This document shows, piece by piece, positions 53,384 through 62,012 of a DNA stretch of 64,000 nucleotides. The notes under the pieces are model-generated. The model worked only from the letters and a program-made list of their open reading frames with translations, searched no databases and was not told where the DNA came from. Where the stretch lies: the NCBI RefSeq assembly GCF_004135735.1, contig NZ_CP012670.1, forward strand, positions 10,177,501 through 10,241,500, in the 5' to 3' direction. Position 1 is the stretch's first letter; the number at the start of each line of letters is the position of its first letter. Both the position numbers and the translations under genes were made by a program. Origin of the DNA: Sorangium cellulosum. Its GTDB lineage: Bacteria > Myxococcota_A > Polyangia > Polyangiales > Polyangiaceae.

Positions 53384-53695
53384 GTGCTCTCGATCCGCCG
53401 CGACCCGTTCCCCCTGGAGGCCGCCCGCGACCTGCTCGGCATCGTGCGCGCGCTCTACGCTGCGGCGCGCGCCCGCGGCGCCGGCGTGGCAGATCTCCAC
53501 GCCCTGGCCGAGATCGGCGACGACCTCCGGCAGGCGATCGCCCTCGCGTCGGCCCACCCGCCGGGCACGCTCGGCTACTCGGCGGCGTGGGCCCGCGCCG
53601 AGCGCGCGGCAGGCCGCGTCGGCGAGCTCGTGGACGCGCTCGCGCCCGCAGCGCCCATCGTCCGCGCCGCGCTGGCCCGCGTGGCCCCGCGCTGA
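53384..53695 (+). CDS. Small helical hypothetical protein
   Basis: A 103-aa, Ala-rich, almost fully helical protein from a GTG at 53384 (IRRDPFPLEAARDLLGIVRAL). Amphipathic helices with Leu/Ile spacing (ADLHALAEIGDDLRQAIAL, VGELVDALAPAAPIVRAAL) suggest a small helical bundle. It lacks a signal peptide, recognised family or operon partner. The third-position GC pattern supports real coding. Function unknown. Confidence 0.6.
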   Translation: MLSIRRDPFPLEAARDLLGIVRALYAAARARGAGVADLHALAEIGDDLRQAIALASAHPPGTLGYSAAWARAERAAGRVGELVDALAPAAPIVRAALARVAPR

Positions 53696-53736
53696 CGCGC
53701 CGAGGCCCGGCGCCGGGGGGGGCACGCTCGGGGGGC

Positions 53737-54837
53737 TCACCTCCGGGGCGCGCGCTCCGGCGTTGCCAGGCCCGCCGGCAGGGCTGGCTCGACGGGCTCG
53801 GCCGGCGCGGCCCCGCGCGGCGGCGGCGCCCGGAGGCGGGCGCCGGCGATCGGATGATCGGCCGGAATCGGCCAGCCCAGCGCGCGGGAGGCGACCGCGC
53901 AGTACGCGGCGAGGCGCTCGCGCGGCACGGCGGGGCGCGCGCCGAGGCGGCCGAGGTTGTCGAGGAGCAGCTCGAGGCTGCTGTTGCCCGCCCGCTCCCC
54001 GACGCCGAGCGCGGTGGCGTGGACCCGCTCGACCCCGCACGCCACCGCCCAGAGCGCGGCCGAGAGGCCGAGCCCGCGGTCGTTGTGGCCGTGCCAGTCG
54101 AGCGCGATCCGGGCCGCGCCCAGCGCGGCGAGCTCGCGCCGGGCGAACGCGATCAGCGCGGCGACGCCGGGCGGGGTGACATGGCCGGTCGTGTCGCACA
54201 GGCAGACGCGCGCCGCCCCGGCGCCGACGGCGGCGCGGAAGAGGGCGCGGAGCGCCTCCGGCGGCGAGCGGGTGGCGTCCTCGGCGACGAGGCAAAACGA
54301 GAGGCCCGCCGCGGCGGCGGCCCGCGCCGCGCCCTCGACGCGGCGCACCAGGAAATCCGGGCCCCACCCCTCGACGAAGTGCCGGATGGGCGAGCTGCCG
54401 ATGAACGCGTAGGCCTCGATCGGCGTCCCCACGCGCTCGGCGACGCGGGCGATGGCCTCGACGTCGGCGTCGATCGTGCGCGCGGCCGCGGTCAGCGCGA
54501 GCGGGAGCCGGGCCGCGACGATCTCGCGGGCGAGCAGGCACGCGTCCTCGAAGTGGCCCGGCCCGGCCGCCGGGATGCCGAGGTTCACGACGTCGACGCC
54601 GACGCTCGCCATGGCGTGGAGCAGCTCGATCCGGCGCGCGCGCGGCGGGTTGACGATGGAGACGCCCTGGATGCCGTCGCGCAGCGTCTCGTCGAGCACC
54701 TCGACCGGCCGGGCCGCGCGGCCGAAGGGCAGCCACGCCTCGCCCCCGGCGGGCGCCGGGGGCGCCTGGGGCGCGGCTTCCGTGCGATTCCAGTCGAAGG
54801 GGGCCGCGGCGCCGGGATCCCGGACGTCGGCGTTCAT
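53737..54837 (-). CDS. DRE-TIM metallolyase (isopropylmalate/homocitrate synthase-like)
   Basis: A 366-aa TIM-barrel enzyme of the HMGL-like/2-isopropylmalate synthase superfamily. The metal and catalytic motif VLDETLRDGIQGVSI opens the barrel. LDWHGHNDRGLGLSAALWA supplies the two metal-binding His, and GVERVHATALGVGERAGNSSLE is the signature near the end. It lacks the C-terminal LeuA regulatory domain, so it resembles short homocitrate/citramalate-synthase-like members; the acyl substrate is not predictable. The ATG at 54837 is chosen; one at 54879 is possible. The last codons run into a fragment of the palindromic intergenic element (GCTCACCTCCGGGGC), so the C-terminus may have been remodelled by insertion. 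Confidence 0.85.
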   Translation of the reverse strand: MNADVRDPGAAAPFDWNRTEAAPQAPPAPAGGEAWLPFGRAARPVEVLDETLRDGIQGVSIVNPPRARRIELLHAMASVGVDVVNLGIPAAGPGHFEDACLLAREIVAARLPLALTAAARTIDADVEAIARVAERVGTPIEAYAFIGSSPIRHFVEGWGPDFLVRRVEGAARAAAAAGLSFCLVAEDATRSPPEALRALFRAAVGAGAARVCLCDTTGHVTPPGVAALIAFARRELAALGAARIALDWHGHNDRGLGLSAALWAVACGVERVHATALGVGERAGNSSLELLLDNLGRLGARPAVPRERLAAYCAVASRALGWPIPADHPIAGARLRAPPPRGAAPAEPVEPALPAGLATPERAPRR

Positions 54838-55166
54838 GCGCTGCGTTGACCTCTGTGAGATGCTCTGGGAATGGCGCATTGCCCGGCGCGTCGCGCGAGC
54901 TCGGCGCGCGGGGACATTACTTCATGCCGGCTGCAAACCCAACCCGTGTGTGCGCCTGACCGGCAATGACGCGCTGTCGAGCACAGCCGTTCACGCGGCG
55001 CCATCGCATCTCACGCGCCTCCGGGGCGCGATCGATCCCGGCCGGCCCCGGCGCGAAGGGCTGGAGGCACCGCCGGACATGGTCTACCCTCGACGTTCGC
55101 TCGGCCGCCGTGAGGCCGCCGACGCCCCCTGGCTCGTCGATCGGCCGCCCACGAGGAGGTCCTCCC
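54838..55166. other. Divergent intergenic region
   Basis: About 330 bp between the divergent DRE-TIM enzyme and metallophosphoesterase genes. It should contain both promoters, but I see no clear -35/-10 pair. No gene is supported. Confidence 0.4.
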
Positions 55167-55895
55167 ATGCGGATCGCGCTGATTTCCGATATCCACGCCA
55201 ACGAGGTGGCGCTGAGGGCCGTGATGGCCAGCATCGAGGAGGTCGGCGTCGATCACGTGGTCTGCCTCGGGGACGTCGCGACGCTGGGGCCGCGCCCGGG
55301 CGCCACCCTGGACGTGCTGCGGGAGCTCGGGTGTCCGTGCATCCTCGGCAATCACGACGAGTTCCTGCTGGAGCCCGCGCTGATCCGCACCTACACCGAT
55401 GTGCCGATCGTCGTCGACGCGGTGGACTGGTGTCGTGATCAGCTCTCCGGGGACGATCTCGCGTTCTTGCGCACGTTCCAGGCGCGCCTCGAGATCCCGC
55501 TCGACGCCGGGGCGACGCTGCTCCTGTTTCACGGCTCACCCCGGTCTCACATGGAGAATCTCCTCGCGGACACGCCGCCCGAGGAGCTGGATCGCGCCCT
55601 CGCGGGCCACGCGGCGACGGTCATGGCCGGGGGGCACACGCACATTCAGATGCTCCGCCAGCACCGCGGCACGCTCCTCGTCAACCCGGGCAGCGTCGGG
55701 CTCCCGTTCAAGGAGTTCGCGGCCGGGGGGCCGCCGACGCTGCTCGATCACGCCGAGTATGCGACGGTGGAGGCGCGCCGCGGCGCGGTCCAGGTCACGT
55801 TGCACCGGGTGCCCGTCGACCGGGAGGCGCTCCGCGAGGCCGCGCGGGCCTGCGACAACCCGATGCGCGGCGCGCTGCTCCGCCACTATGCCTGA
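55167..55895 (+). CDS. Calcineurin-like metallophosphoesterase (YfcE/MJ0936 type)
   Basis: A 242-aa metallophosphoesterase. The metal ligands are all visible: IALISDIHANEVAL (D-x-H), VVCLGDVATLGPRP (GD), CILGNHDEFLL (GNHD), LLLFHGSP (H) and VMAGGHTHIQML (GHTH), followed by the usual VNPGSVGLPF. Length is normal. A GAGGAGGT ribosome-binding site precedes the ATG at 55167. Members hydrolyse phosphodiesters or phosphomonoesters of nucleotides, with two divalent metals; the substrate here is unknown. It appears to be a monocistronic cytoplasmic enzyme. Confidence 0.92.
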   Translation: MRIALISDIHANEVALRAVMASIEEVGVDHVVCLGDVATLGPRPGATLDVLRELGCPCILGNHDEFLLEPALIRTYTDVPIVVDAVDWCRDQLSGDDLAFLRTFQARLEIPLDAGATLLLFHGSPRSHMENLLADTPPEELDRALAGHAATVMAGGHTHIQMLRQHRGTLLVNPGSVGLPFKEFAAGGPPTLLDHAEYATVEARRGAVQVTLHRVPVDREALREAARACDNPMRGALLRHYA

Positions 55896-56279
55896 TCGAG
55901 CGGCTCACCCGGGGCGCATCAGGCGCTGTGGGACGAGCGCGGCGAGCGGCCCGGCCCAGGGCGCGCGAGCGAGGAACACGGCAGTATCCCCTCCCTCCGG
56001 CGCCGCCGGCGCGCGTTGTGACGGGGACGGCGCCGGACAGACCTCATTGGATCGGGCGGGTTTCCATGGTATGAGCCGTCCTCCGGTACCACGACAACGA
56101 CCATGGATGCCCGGGCGGCCCGATATCGACGAACGCGTGACGGGCGCGCGCATTCCACCCTGATTCACCCTGATCCACCCAGGCCCGCGCAGCGAGCGCG
56201 ACCCAGAAGGCGCTCCAGCGACGCGGTCAGCCCCCGCGGAGGCCTCGCCGAGGCGGGCCGAGGAGCGATGGAGGCCCCG
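55896..56279. other. Gap without a supportable gene
   Basis: This 384-bp interval precedes the hypothetical gene at 56280. It contains no frame with convincing coding character and no distinct repeat. The region near 56040-56100 is slightly less GC-rich and could hold a promoter. Confidence 0.4.
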
Positions 56280-56735
56280 ATGACGAAGTACGAGCAGGTG
56301 AAGCTGTCCTACGAGGCATCCAAGGCGGCGATCGGCCAGGTCGCCGAGGAGCTCCTGTACTGGATATACGAGCTCCGTGATCACATGGATTGGCCGAGGG
56401 ACCGGTGGGCGCTCAATCGGGTCACCGGGGACGTCCACGCCAGCGGGCTCCTGCAACGGTTCGTCGTCGAGAGTCAGCCCGGCGTCGGAGAGGTCCTGAA
56501 GTGTCAGCTATCGCTCACCATCGACGACGAGCCGCCGTTCACCGTCGACCTCTTCGCGCTGGGCAGGACCGACAGGGGGCTCCTCGTCGTCCTCGTCGCC
56601 GGAGAGCAGATCACCGTCAGCAAGAGCTCACCGGAGGTGTTCTTCGACAAGGCGGTGGAGCACATCCGGCAGCAGGCGAGGCGCGTCGGGAAGATGCGGC
56701 GCGTCGGCGCCGGCCCGACGGGTCGCACCGCGTAG
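56280..56735 (+). CDS. Hypothetical cytoplasmic protein
   Basis: A 151-aa protein (MTKYEQVKLSYEASKAAI). An N-terminal helical part (about 1-45) is followed by a beta-rich section (LQRFVVESQPGVGEVLKCQLSLTIDDEPPFTVDLFAL, RGLLVVLVAGEQITV) and a basic C-terminal helix. There is no signal peptide or known family. The ATG at 56280 has GGAGG upstream; an ATG at 56268 would add four residues. The last eight or nine codons (AGPTGRTA) are the first unit of a 28-bp tandem repeat, so the natural C-terminus has probably been replaced. Confidence 0.72.
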   Translation: MTKYEQVKLSYEASKAAIGQVAEELLYWIYELRDHMDWPRDRWALNRVTGDVHASGLLQRFVVESQPGVGEVLKCQLSLTIDDEPPFTVDLFALGRTDRGLLVVLVAGEQITVSKSSPEVFFDKAVEHIRQQARRVGKMRRVGAGPTGRTA

Positions 56736-56835
56736 CGCCGGCCCGACGGGTCGCACCGCGTAGCGCCGGCCCGACGGGTCGCACCGCGTAGCGCCGGCCC
56801 GACGGGTCGCACCGCGTAGCGCCGGCCCGAGGGGC
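56708..56835 (+). repeat. 28-bp tandem repeat overlapping a stop codon
   Basis: Units start at 56708, 56736, 56764, 56792 and a partial one at 56820. Each contains CGCCGGCCCGACGGGTCGCA and ends with CCGCGTAG. The TAG in the first unit is the stop of the upstream gene. Because 28 is not a multiple of three, added units fall outside the gene. Confidence 0.9.
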
Positions 56836-57233
56836 GCGCCGCTCCGCCGGCACGAGCGCGGGCGCATCGAGCGCGCCGGAGCGGCGGGAAGACGCGCGAA
56901 GGACGCCCGCCGCAAGCGGCCCATCGCGCCCCGAGCGAGCCGACGAGCGCCTCCCTCCGGGACGGCACCCCGCCGGGGCAGCGCTCGCGTCGCGATTTCA
57001 CGAATGAAATCGGGCATGTCCGAATTGAAATGACGACGCCCTGGGCGGGGCGCGCAGATCGATGATCCGCCGTCAGGAGTTCCCTGGCCCAGCTCCTGCA
57101 ATGCCGGGGGGCAGAGCGCCTGAGGGACGGTTTCCCCCCCCACCGTCGGACGGGCGCTCTTTTTTTTTGTGCGTTGCGCGCCAGAGGCCCGCGCGTGGGG
57201 GCGGCCGCCACGCCCCTGCTGCGGTCGGGCGCA
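56836..57233. other. Gap with a possible terminator
   Basis: No gene is supported. A stem GACGGT/ACCGTC (57126-57147) with a C-rich loop lies 12 bp before a run of nine T (57160-57168). It could be a rho-independent-like terminator for rightward transcription, although the stem-to-T spacing is longer than usual. A less GC-rich patch with GAATGAAATCGGGCATG lies at 57000-57030. Confidence 0.4.
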
Positions 57234-58298
57234 TCACGGCGAGACGCAGGGGATGCTCGGCGCGGCGTCGGGCGAGAGCAGCGGCGGGAGCCACCGCCGC
57301 AGCACCAGGGGCACCATGGCGTCGTGCGGCATGGGCTCGGTCGGGCGGAGGTGCTCCAGCGCGCGAAGGACGCCCGGCGCCGCCGGGTGCGCCTCGACCG
57401 CGGCCTGAAACGCCCGCCGGAAGGCGCCGAGGGGACGCCGGGCCCAGGTCATGGTCTGCCAGGACACGACGACGTGCGTGGTCGGAAGGGACAGCGCGAG
57501 GGGGAGCGCGATGTCGGCGTCCATGCACGTGTCGATGACGAGCGCCGCGTGCACGGGCGTGGACGCGCGCAGGGCGGTCACGACGCCGCCCGCCTTGTTG
57601 CAGCCGCCGCCGGAGTGGCCCGCGACCAGGACGCGCGTGCGGTCGAGGGTCGCGACGCCGCGCAGCCGCGCGGCGGTGGCGTCGAGGAACGTGTCGAGAT
57701 CGAAGGCGGGCCAGCTCGTCCGGGGCGCGGCGATGGCCGCCGGGAGGACGGCGCTCGGCCCCGCGACCAGGATCGGCGGGATCTGACCCGCCTCCATGAG
57801 CGCCGCCGCGATGCGCCGGACGTCGCCCTCCCGGCCGCCTCCCATCCAGCGGTACCTGATCTGCTCGGCGTTGGTGCCGTGCAGGAACACGAGGATCGGC
57901 AGCGGCCGCGCCGGGGCCGCGGCCGCCAGGCGGTGCACGAAGACGCGGCCCATCCAGCGCTGCTCCGGCGGCACCGGGCGCGCCGCCGCGCCGGCGTCGG
58001 CCGCTGCCCCGGCCTCCGTCGCGCGGGCGTCGGCCGCTGCCCCGGCCCCGGCCGCCTCGTCCCGGGCCGCGGCGTGCGCGGGCGCCGACGGGTGCGCGTA
58101 GTCGTACGTCGCGCCGTCGAGCTGCCCCGCGGCCGGCGCGTGGGCCGCCGGCGCGACCGTCACCGGCGCTGGCCTCGGCTGCGCCCCGGAGCGACCCGGG
58201 ACCGCGGCGGCGAGCCCCGCCGCGAGCGCGACGACGCGCGACATCGCCGGGCCGGCGCGCCCGGCGCGCGCATGCGCGCGGCGCGCCTCCGCCGTCAC
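57234..58298 (-). CDS. Exported alpha/beta hydrolase
   Basis: A 354-aa predicted secreted hydrolase. After a signal-like segment (MSRVVALAAGLAAAVPGRSGA) and an Ala/Asp low-complexity spacer comes an alpha/beta-hydrolase fold: ILVFLHGTNAEQIRY (oxyanion region) and the nucleophile elbow VLVAGHSGGGCNKAGG (G-x-S-x-G). A late MPHDAMVPLVL may supply the acid/His area. The GTG at 58298 overlaps the upstream stop (GTGA); an ATG at 58244 would start directly at the signal peptide and is a real alternative. It is the last gene of a unit with two M16-fold proteins, all directed to the cell envelope. Substrate unknown. Confidence 0.8.
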   Translation of the reverse strand: MTAEARRAHARAGRAGPAMSRVVALAAGLAAAVPGRSGAQPRPAPVTVAPAAHAPAAGQLDGATYDYAHPSAPAHAAARDEAAGAGAAADARATEAGAAADAGAAARPVPPEQRWMGRVFVHRLAAAAPARPLPILVFLHGTNAEQIRYRWMGGGREGDVRRIAAALMEAGQIPPILVAGPSAVLPAAIAAPRTSWPAFDLDTFLDATAARLRGVATLDRTRVLVAGHSGGGCNKAGGVVTALRASTPVHAALVIDTCMDADIALPLALSLPTTHVVVSWQTMTWARRPLGAFRRAFQAAVEAHPAAPGVLRALEHLRPTEPMPHDAMVPLVLRRWLPPLLSPDAAPSIPCVSP

Positions 58299-59983
58299 GG
58301 CCGGTCCTGCGCGGGCGCGTGCGCCGCGCCGTCCGGCGCCGGGGCCTGGCCGGGCGCGCCGCCCGGGGCCCGCGGGATCGTGCGCTTCCGCGCGAAGGCC
58401 CGGGTCGGGTCGACCACCTTGACGTCGCCGAAGCGGCTCAGCATCGGGCCGATCTCCTGCGCGTCGCCGGTCACGACCAGCGCGGCGCGCGAGGGGCGCA
58501 CGTGGTCGGCCGCGGCCTTGCCGGCGAGGACGGGGGTGATGTCCCGGAGCTCCCGGCGGTAGCCGTCGTGGTGGTCGTCCGGCAGATCGAGCACCTGGAG
58601 CGCCACGATCTCGTCCGCGAGGCCGCCGGCCGTCTCGACGGCCAGGCCGAGGCCCGCGGCGAGCCGGCGCGCCGCCACCTCGACCTCCTCCTGCGACGGC
58701 GTCGTGGCGGCGAGCCGCTCCGCGTGGGCGAGGAGCTCCTCCGCGACCAGGCCCGTGCTCGCCGACGGCGCGCGCGCGTGGGCCACGAGCGGCACGGGCC
58801 CGTGCGCGACGTCGAGCGTCGTCGCCGCCGCCGCGCGCGCGACGCCGCGCCGCGCGCGGAGGTCCTGGGACAGCCGACCCGAGGGGCCGCCGAGCACCTC
58901 GCCCGCGACCGCGAACGAAGGCCACGCCGGGTCGCGGCGCTCGGGGCCGAGGACGCCGAGGAAGAGCTCGCTCTCCGCGCTCTTCGGGCGATCCACGATC
59001 GTGATCTTGAGCGACCCGGGGGGGACCGGATCGGTGAACGAGAGCGCCGGCGGCTCGTCGGCGCGCCGGTCGGTGAACGCCTTCTCCACGGCCGCGCGCA
59101 CGGCCTCGGGCGTCGTGTCGCCCGCCACCACCACGACGGTGTTCCTGGGGACGTACCACTTGCCGTGGAACGCGCGGCAGTCGGCGGCGGTGATCTTCGG
59201 CAGCTCCGCCGCGGTCGCGGCGAAGGACGCGTACGGGTGCAGCTCGCCCGGGAGCGCGTAGAGGTCGCGGAAGAGGACCATCCGCGCGCCCCAGCGGTCG
59301 TCCAGGCGAGCGCGGTCGAGCGCCGCCTCGACCGCGCGGGCCTTCAGCTTGCCGAGCTCCGCGGCGTCGAGCCGCGGCCGCTGCACCACGAGCCCGAGCA
59401 GCTCGATCGCCTCCGCGAGGCGGTCCGGGGTGGTGCGCAGGCCGATCACCGTCGCGTCGAGGCCGGTGTCCACCCGGAGCGAGGCGCCGAGCGACGCGAC
59501 GCGCGCGAGCAGCTCGCGGCCCGAGAGGCCGCCGGCGCCGCCGTGCACGAGGAGCTCGCCGGTGAGCGCGGCGAGCCCGGTGCGCTCGCCGTCGGCCGCG
59601 GAGCCGCCGTGGACCACGACGCGCACCTCCACGAGCGGCAGCGCGCGGTGCACCGCGGTGGCGACGCTCAGGCCGGTCGGGAGCTCGGCCCACGAGATCG
59701 CGGGCATGCGCGCGAGGCGCGCGGGGCCGGACGGCGGGGGCTGCTCCCGGAGCGCGGCCGCGGGGGGCGTCGCCTCGGGCGCGCCGTTCGCCGGCGCCGC
59801 CTGCTGCGCCGGCGCGCGCGGCGCACGGCCGTCACCGGCGGGAGCGCACCCGCCGGCGACGGCCGCGGCGAGGGCCGCGATCCAGGGGAGAGAGGGGCGC
59901 CCTCGCCGCCGCGTACCTCGCGTGCTTCGCTCGCCTCGCGTGCCTCGCTCGCCTCGCATGCCTCGCTCGCCTCGCTCGCTCAT
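58295..59983 (-). CDS. M16-fold lipoprotein lacking the zinc motif
   Basis: A 562-aa M16 (insulinase/processing-peptidase) family protein. A 30-residue Arg/Gly/Glu-rich prefix (RGERGTRGERST) precedes a lipoprotein signal with lipobox AVAGG-C. Two M16 domains follow, with LVEVRVVVHGGSAADGERTGLAALTGELL where the family zinc motif HxxEH should be; the His and Glu are replaced. The later GKWYVPRNTVVVVAGD is conserved family structure. It starts 4 bp after the stop of the other M16 gene, with GAGG before the ATG. Non-catalytic M16 subunits usually pair with a catalytic one, but that partner also lacks the motif. The prefix is encoded by short 12-20-bp DNA repeats. Confidence 0.88.
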   Translation of the reverse strand: MSERGERGMRGERGTRGERSTRGTRRRGRPSLPWIAALAAAVAGGCAPAGDGRAPRAPAQQAAPANGAPEATPPAAALREQPPPSGPARLARMPAISWAELPTGLSVATAVHRALPLVEVRVVVHGGSAADGERTGLAALTGELLVHGGAGGLSGRELLARVASLGASLRVDTGLDATVIGLRTTPDRLAEAIELLGLVVQRPRLDAAELGKLKARAVEAALDRARLDDRWGARMVLFRDLYALPGELHPYASFAATAAELPKITAADCRAFHGKWYVPRNTVVVVAGDTTPEAVRAAVEKAFTDRRADEPPALSFTDPVPPGSLKITIVDRPKSAESELFLGVLGPERRDPAWPSFAVAGEVLGGPSGRLSQDLRARRGVARAAAATTLDVAHGPVPLVAHARAPSASTGLVAEELLAHAERLAATTPSQEEVEVAARRLAAGLGLAVETAGGLADEIVALQVLDLPDDHHDGYRRELRDITPVLAGKAAADHVRPSRAALVVTGDAQEIGPMLSRFGDVKVVDPTRAFARKRTIPRAPGGAPGQAPAPDGAAHAPAQDRP

Positions 59984-59987
59984 CGCC

Positions 59988-61622
59988 TCACTTCTTCTTC
60001 GTCTTCGCCGGCTTCCTCTTCGGCGCGGGCTGGGCCGCCTTCGGCGCGGGCCGGGCCGCCTTCGGCGCGGGCCGGGCCGCCGCGCCGCGCGCCTTCGTCG
60101 AGCCCTTGCCCGGGGTCGCCTGCGCGCCGCGCCCGTTCTTCCTCGAGGCCGCCGCCGCGGGAGGCCGGGGCCGCGGCCTCGGGGAGAGCTCCTCGGCGTC
60201 GGGCGGGTAGGTCTCCACGATCGTCCTGCGGGTCGGGCCGAGGTGCTCGCGCACGGCGCGCTGCACGTCCTCCCGGGTCACCGCGAAGTAGCGGGCCAGC
60301 TCGCCGTTCAGGTGGGCCGCGTCGCCGAAGAGGAGCTCGTGCTCCCCGAGCGCCCGCGCCCGGGCGCTCGCGCCCCCGAGGCGCGCCACGAACGCCGACT
60401 GCAGGAGCCGGCGCGCCCTCGACAGCTCGGCCTGCGACGGCCCCGCCGTCGCGAGCGACCGGATCTCGCCCTCGATGAGCTTCTCGACGTCGCCGACCCG
60501 GGCGCCATCGACGAGCCGCACGTCGATGGAGAACAGATCGGGCCCGCGGTGACCGTGCGTCGCGACCCGCACCGACTGCGCGGCCGCCTTGTCCCGGACG
60601 AGGAGCGCCGCGAGGCGCGAGCTCTCTCCGTGGCCGAGCAGGAAGGCCGCGAGCTCCAGCGCGCGGTGATCCGCCTTCGCGCGCGGCGGGATGGCCCACC
60701 CGTAGAGGATGGACGGGACGCGGACGGCGCTGTCCCGCACCACGGCGGTGCGCTGGCTGGTCTGCTCCGGGAACGGCACGTCCTTGAAGGGCGTCGCGGG
60801 GGCGGCGGGGATGTCGTCGAAGTACTTGTGGACGAGCTCCATCGCCTCGCCGGCGTCGAAATCGCCGGCGAGGGTGAGCACCGCCCGGCCCGGGCCGTAG
60901 TGGGCGGCGTGGAAGTCGCGGACCCAGGCGAGCTCCGCGCCCGCGAGATCGTCCGCCTGGCCGAGCGCCGGGTGCTCGTGGGGCCAGTACCCCTGGAAGA
61001 CGAGCGATCCGAGCCGGTCCGGGCCCTTCCCGTAGGCGGCGCCGAGCGCCGCGTCGCGGCGCGCCAGCGCCTCCTTGCGCTGCGCCTCGAACGCCGCCGC
61101 GCTCAGGTCGGGCGCCCGCATGCGGTCGGCCTCGAGCCACAGGGCCAGCGCGAGCTCGTTCGCGGGCAGCGCCGTCGTGAAGGTCGTGCGATCGACCCCC
61201 GTGACGGCGGAGAGCTCGCCGCCGCGCTCGGCCACGAGGCGCCGCGGCTCGCCCGGCGGCGCGTTGCGGCTGCCCCGGGCCATCAGGCCCGTCACGAGGC
61301 TCGCCACGCCGCTCCTGCCGCTCGGCTCGTCCCGGGAGCCCGCGTCGTACGTCACGGCCACCGCGACGGTGGGCGAGCTCCTGTCGGCGCTCAGCACCAC
61401 GCGCAGCCCGTTCTGGAGCGTGACGCGCTCGACGGGCAGCGCGAGCGAGAGCGGCGCCTCCGCCGCGGCCGCGGCGGCCTTCGCGGCGCCCGCGGCGGCC
61501 TTCGTCGGCTGGCCGGAGGGGGGCGCGGCGGAGGCAGGCCAGGGCGCGCCCGCGGTCAGCAGGCCGAGCGCCGCGAGCCCGGTCGTGAGGGCGCGGCGGA
61601 GCAGGAGGCGGCTCACCATCAT
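59988..61622 (-). CDS. Exported M16-fold protein lacking the zinc motif
   Basis: A 544-aa protein with a Sec signal peptide (LTTGLAALGLLTAGAPWPASA) and two M16 domains. The N-terminal half has LQNGLRVVLSADRSSPTVAV and YDAGSRDEPSGRSGVASLVTGLMARGS. In active enzymes the last block reads A-H-L-x-E-H-L; here the His, Glu and His are Ser, Thr and Gly. LWLEADRM, the usual helix, is kept, as is the second-domain AHYGPGRAVLTLAGDFD. The Lys/Ala/Pro-rich tail (about 490-544) may bind the cell wall or nucleic acids. An ATG at 61622 is used; a GTG at 61628 is possible. First gene of a three-gene exported unit. Confidence 0.88.
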   Translation of the reverse strand: MMVSRLLLRRALTTGLAALGLLTAGAPWPASAAPPSGQPTKAAAGAAKAAAAAAEAPLSLALPVERVTLQNGLRVVLSADRSSPTVAVAVTYDAGSRDEPSGRSGVASLVTGLMARGSRNAPPGEPRRLVAERGGELSAVTGVDRTTFTTALPANELALALWLEADRMRAPDLSAAAFEAQRKEALARRDAALGAAYGKGPDRLGSLVFQGYWPHEHPALGQADDLAGAELAWVRDFHAAHYGPGRAVLTLAGDFDAGEAMELVHKYFDDIPAAPATPFKDVPFPEQTSQRTAVVRDSAVRVPSILYGWAIPPRAKADHRALELAAFLLGHGESSRLAALLVRDKAAAQSVRVATHGHRGPDLFSIDVRLVDGARVGDVEKLIEGEIRSLATAGPSQAELSRARRLLQSAFVARLGGASARARALGEHELLFGDAAHLNGELARYFAVTREDVQRAVREHLGPTRRTIVETYPPDAEELSPRPRPRPPAAAASRKNGRGAQATPGKGSTKARGAAARPAPKAARPAPKAAQPAPKRKPAKTKKK

Positions 61623-61774
61623 CGACACGGCAAGGCGATAGCACGTCGCCGGCCCGGCGCGCCCGCGGCTCGACCCGGCGACCGCGCTTCACCCGGCCGG
61701 CCGACTCGCGTAGGCTCACGCGCAGCGCGCACGCGCACTGCGCCGCGCCGCCCCGAGCTCAGAGAGAACCGCCG

Positions 61775-61996
61775 ATGCCCGACGCCAATACCCTGATGAA
61801 AGCCGTGGCCGGAACGCTCGTCTTCGTGGCCCTCGGGCTCGTCGTGTTCCTGCTCGCGTTCCTCCTCATCACGAAGCTCACCCCGTTCTCCATCCGCAAG
61901 GAGATCGAGGAGGACCAGAACACGGCCCTGGCGATCGTGATCGGCTCGGTGATCCTGGGGCTCGCCTGGATCATCTCGGCGGCCATCCACGGCTGA
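61775..61996 (+). CDS. DUF350-family small membrane protein
   Basis: A 73-aa protein with two membrane helices (LVFVALGLVVFLLAFLLI and ALAIVIGSVILGLAWIISAAI) linked by a charged loop SIRKEIEEDQN. The spacing and the EEDQNTALAIVIGSVILG block match DUF350 (UPF0719) proteins, inner-membrane proteins of unknown function. A GAGAGAACC stretch precedes the ATG at 61775. Only 16 bp separate it from the next membrane-protein gene, so they may be co-transcribed. Confidence 0.88.
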   Translation: MPDANTLMKAVAGTLVFVALGLVVFLLAFLLITKLTPFSIRKEIEEDQNTALAIVIGSVILGLAWIISAAIHG

Positions 61997-62012
61997 CGCG
62001 CGGGGCTCGGCG

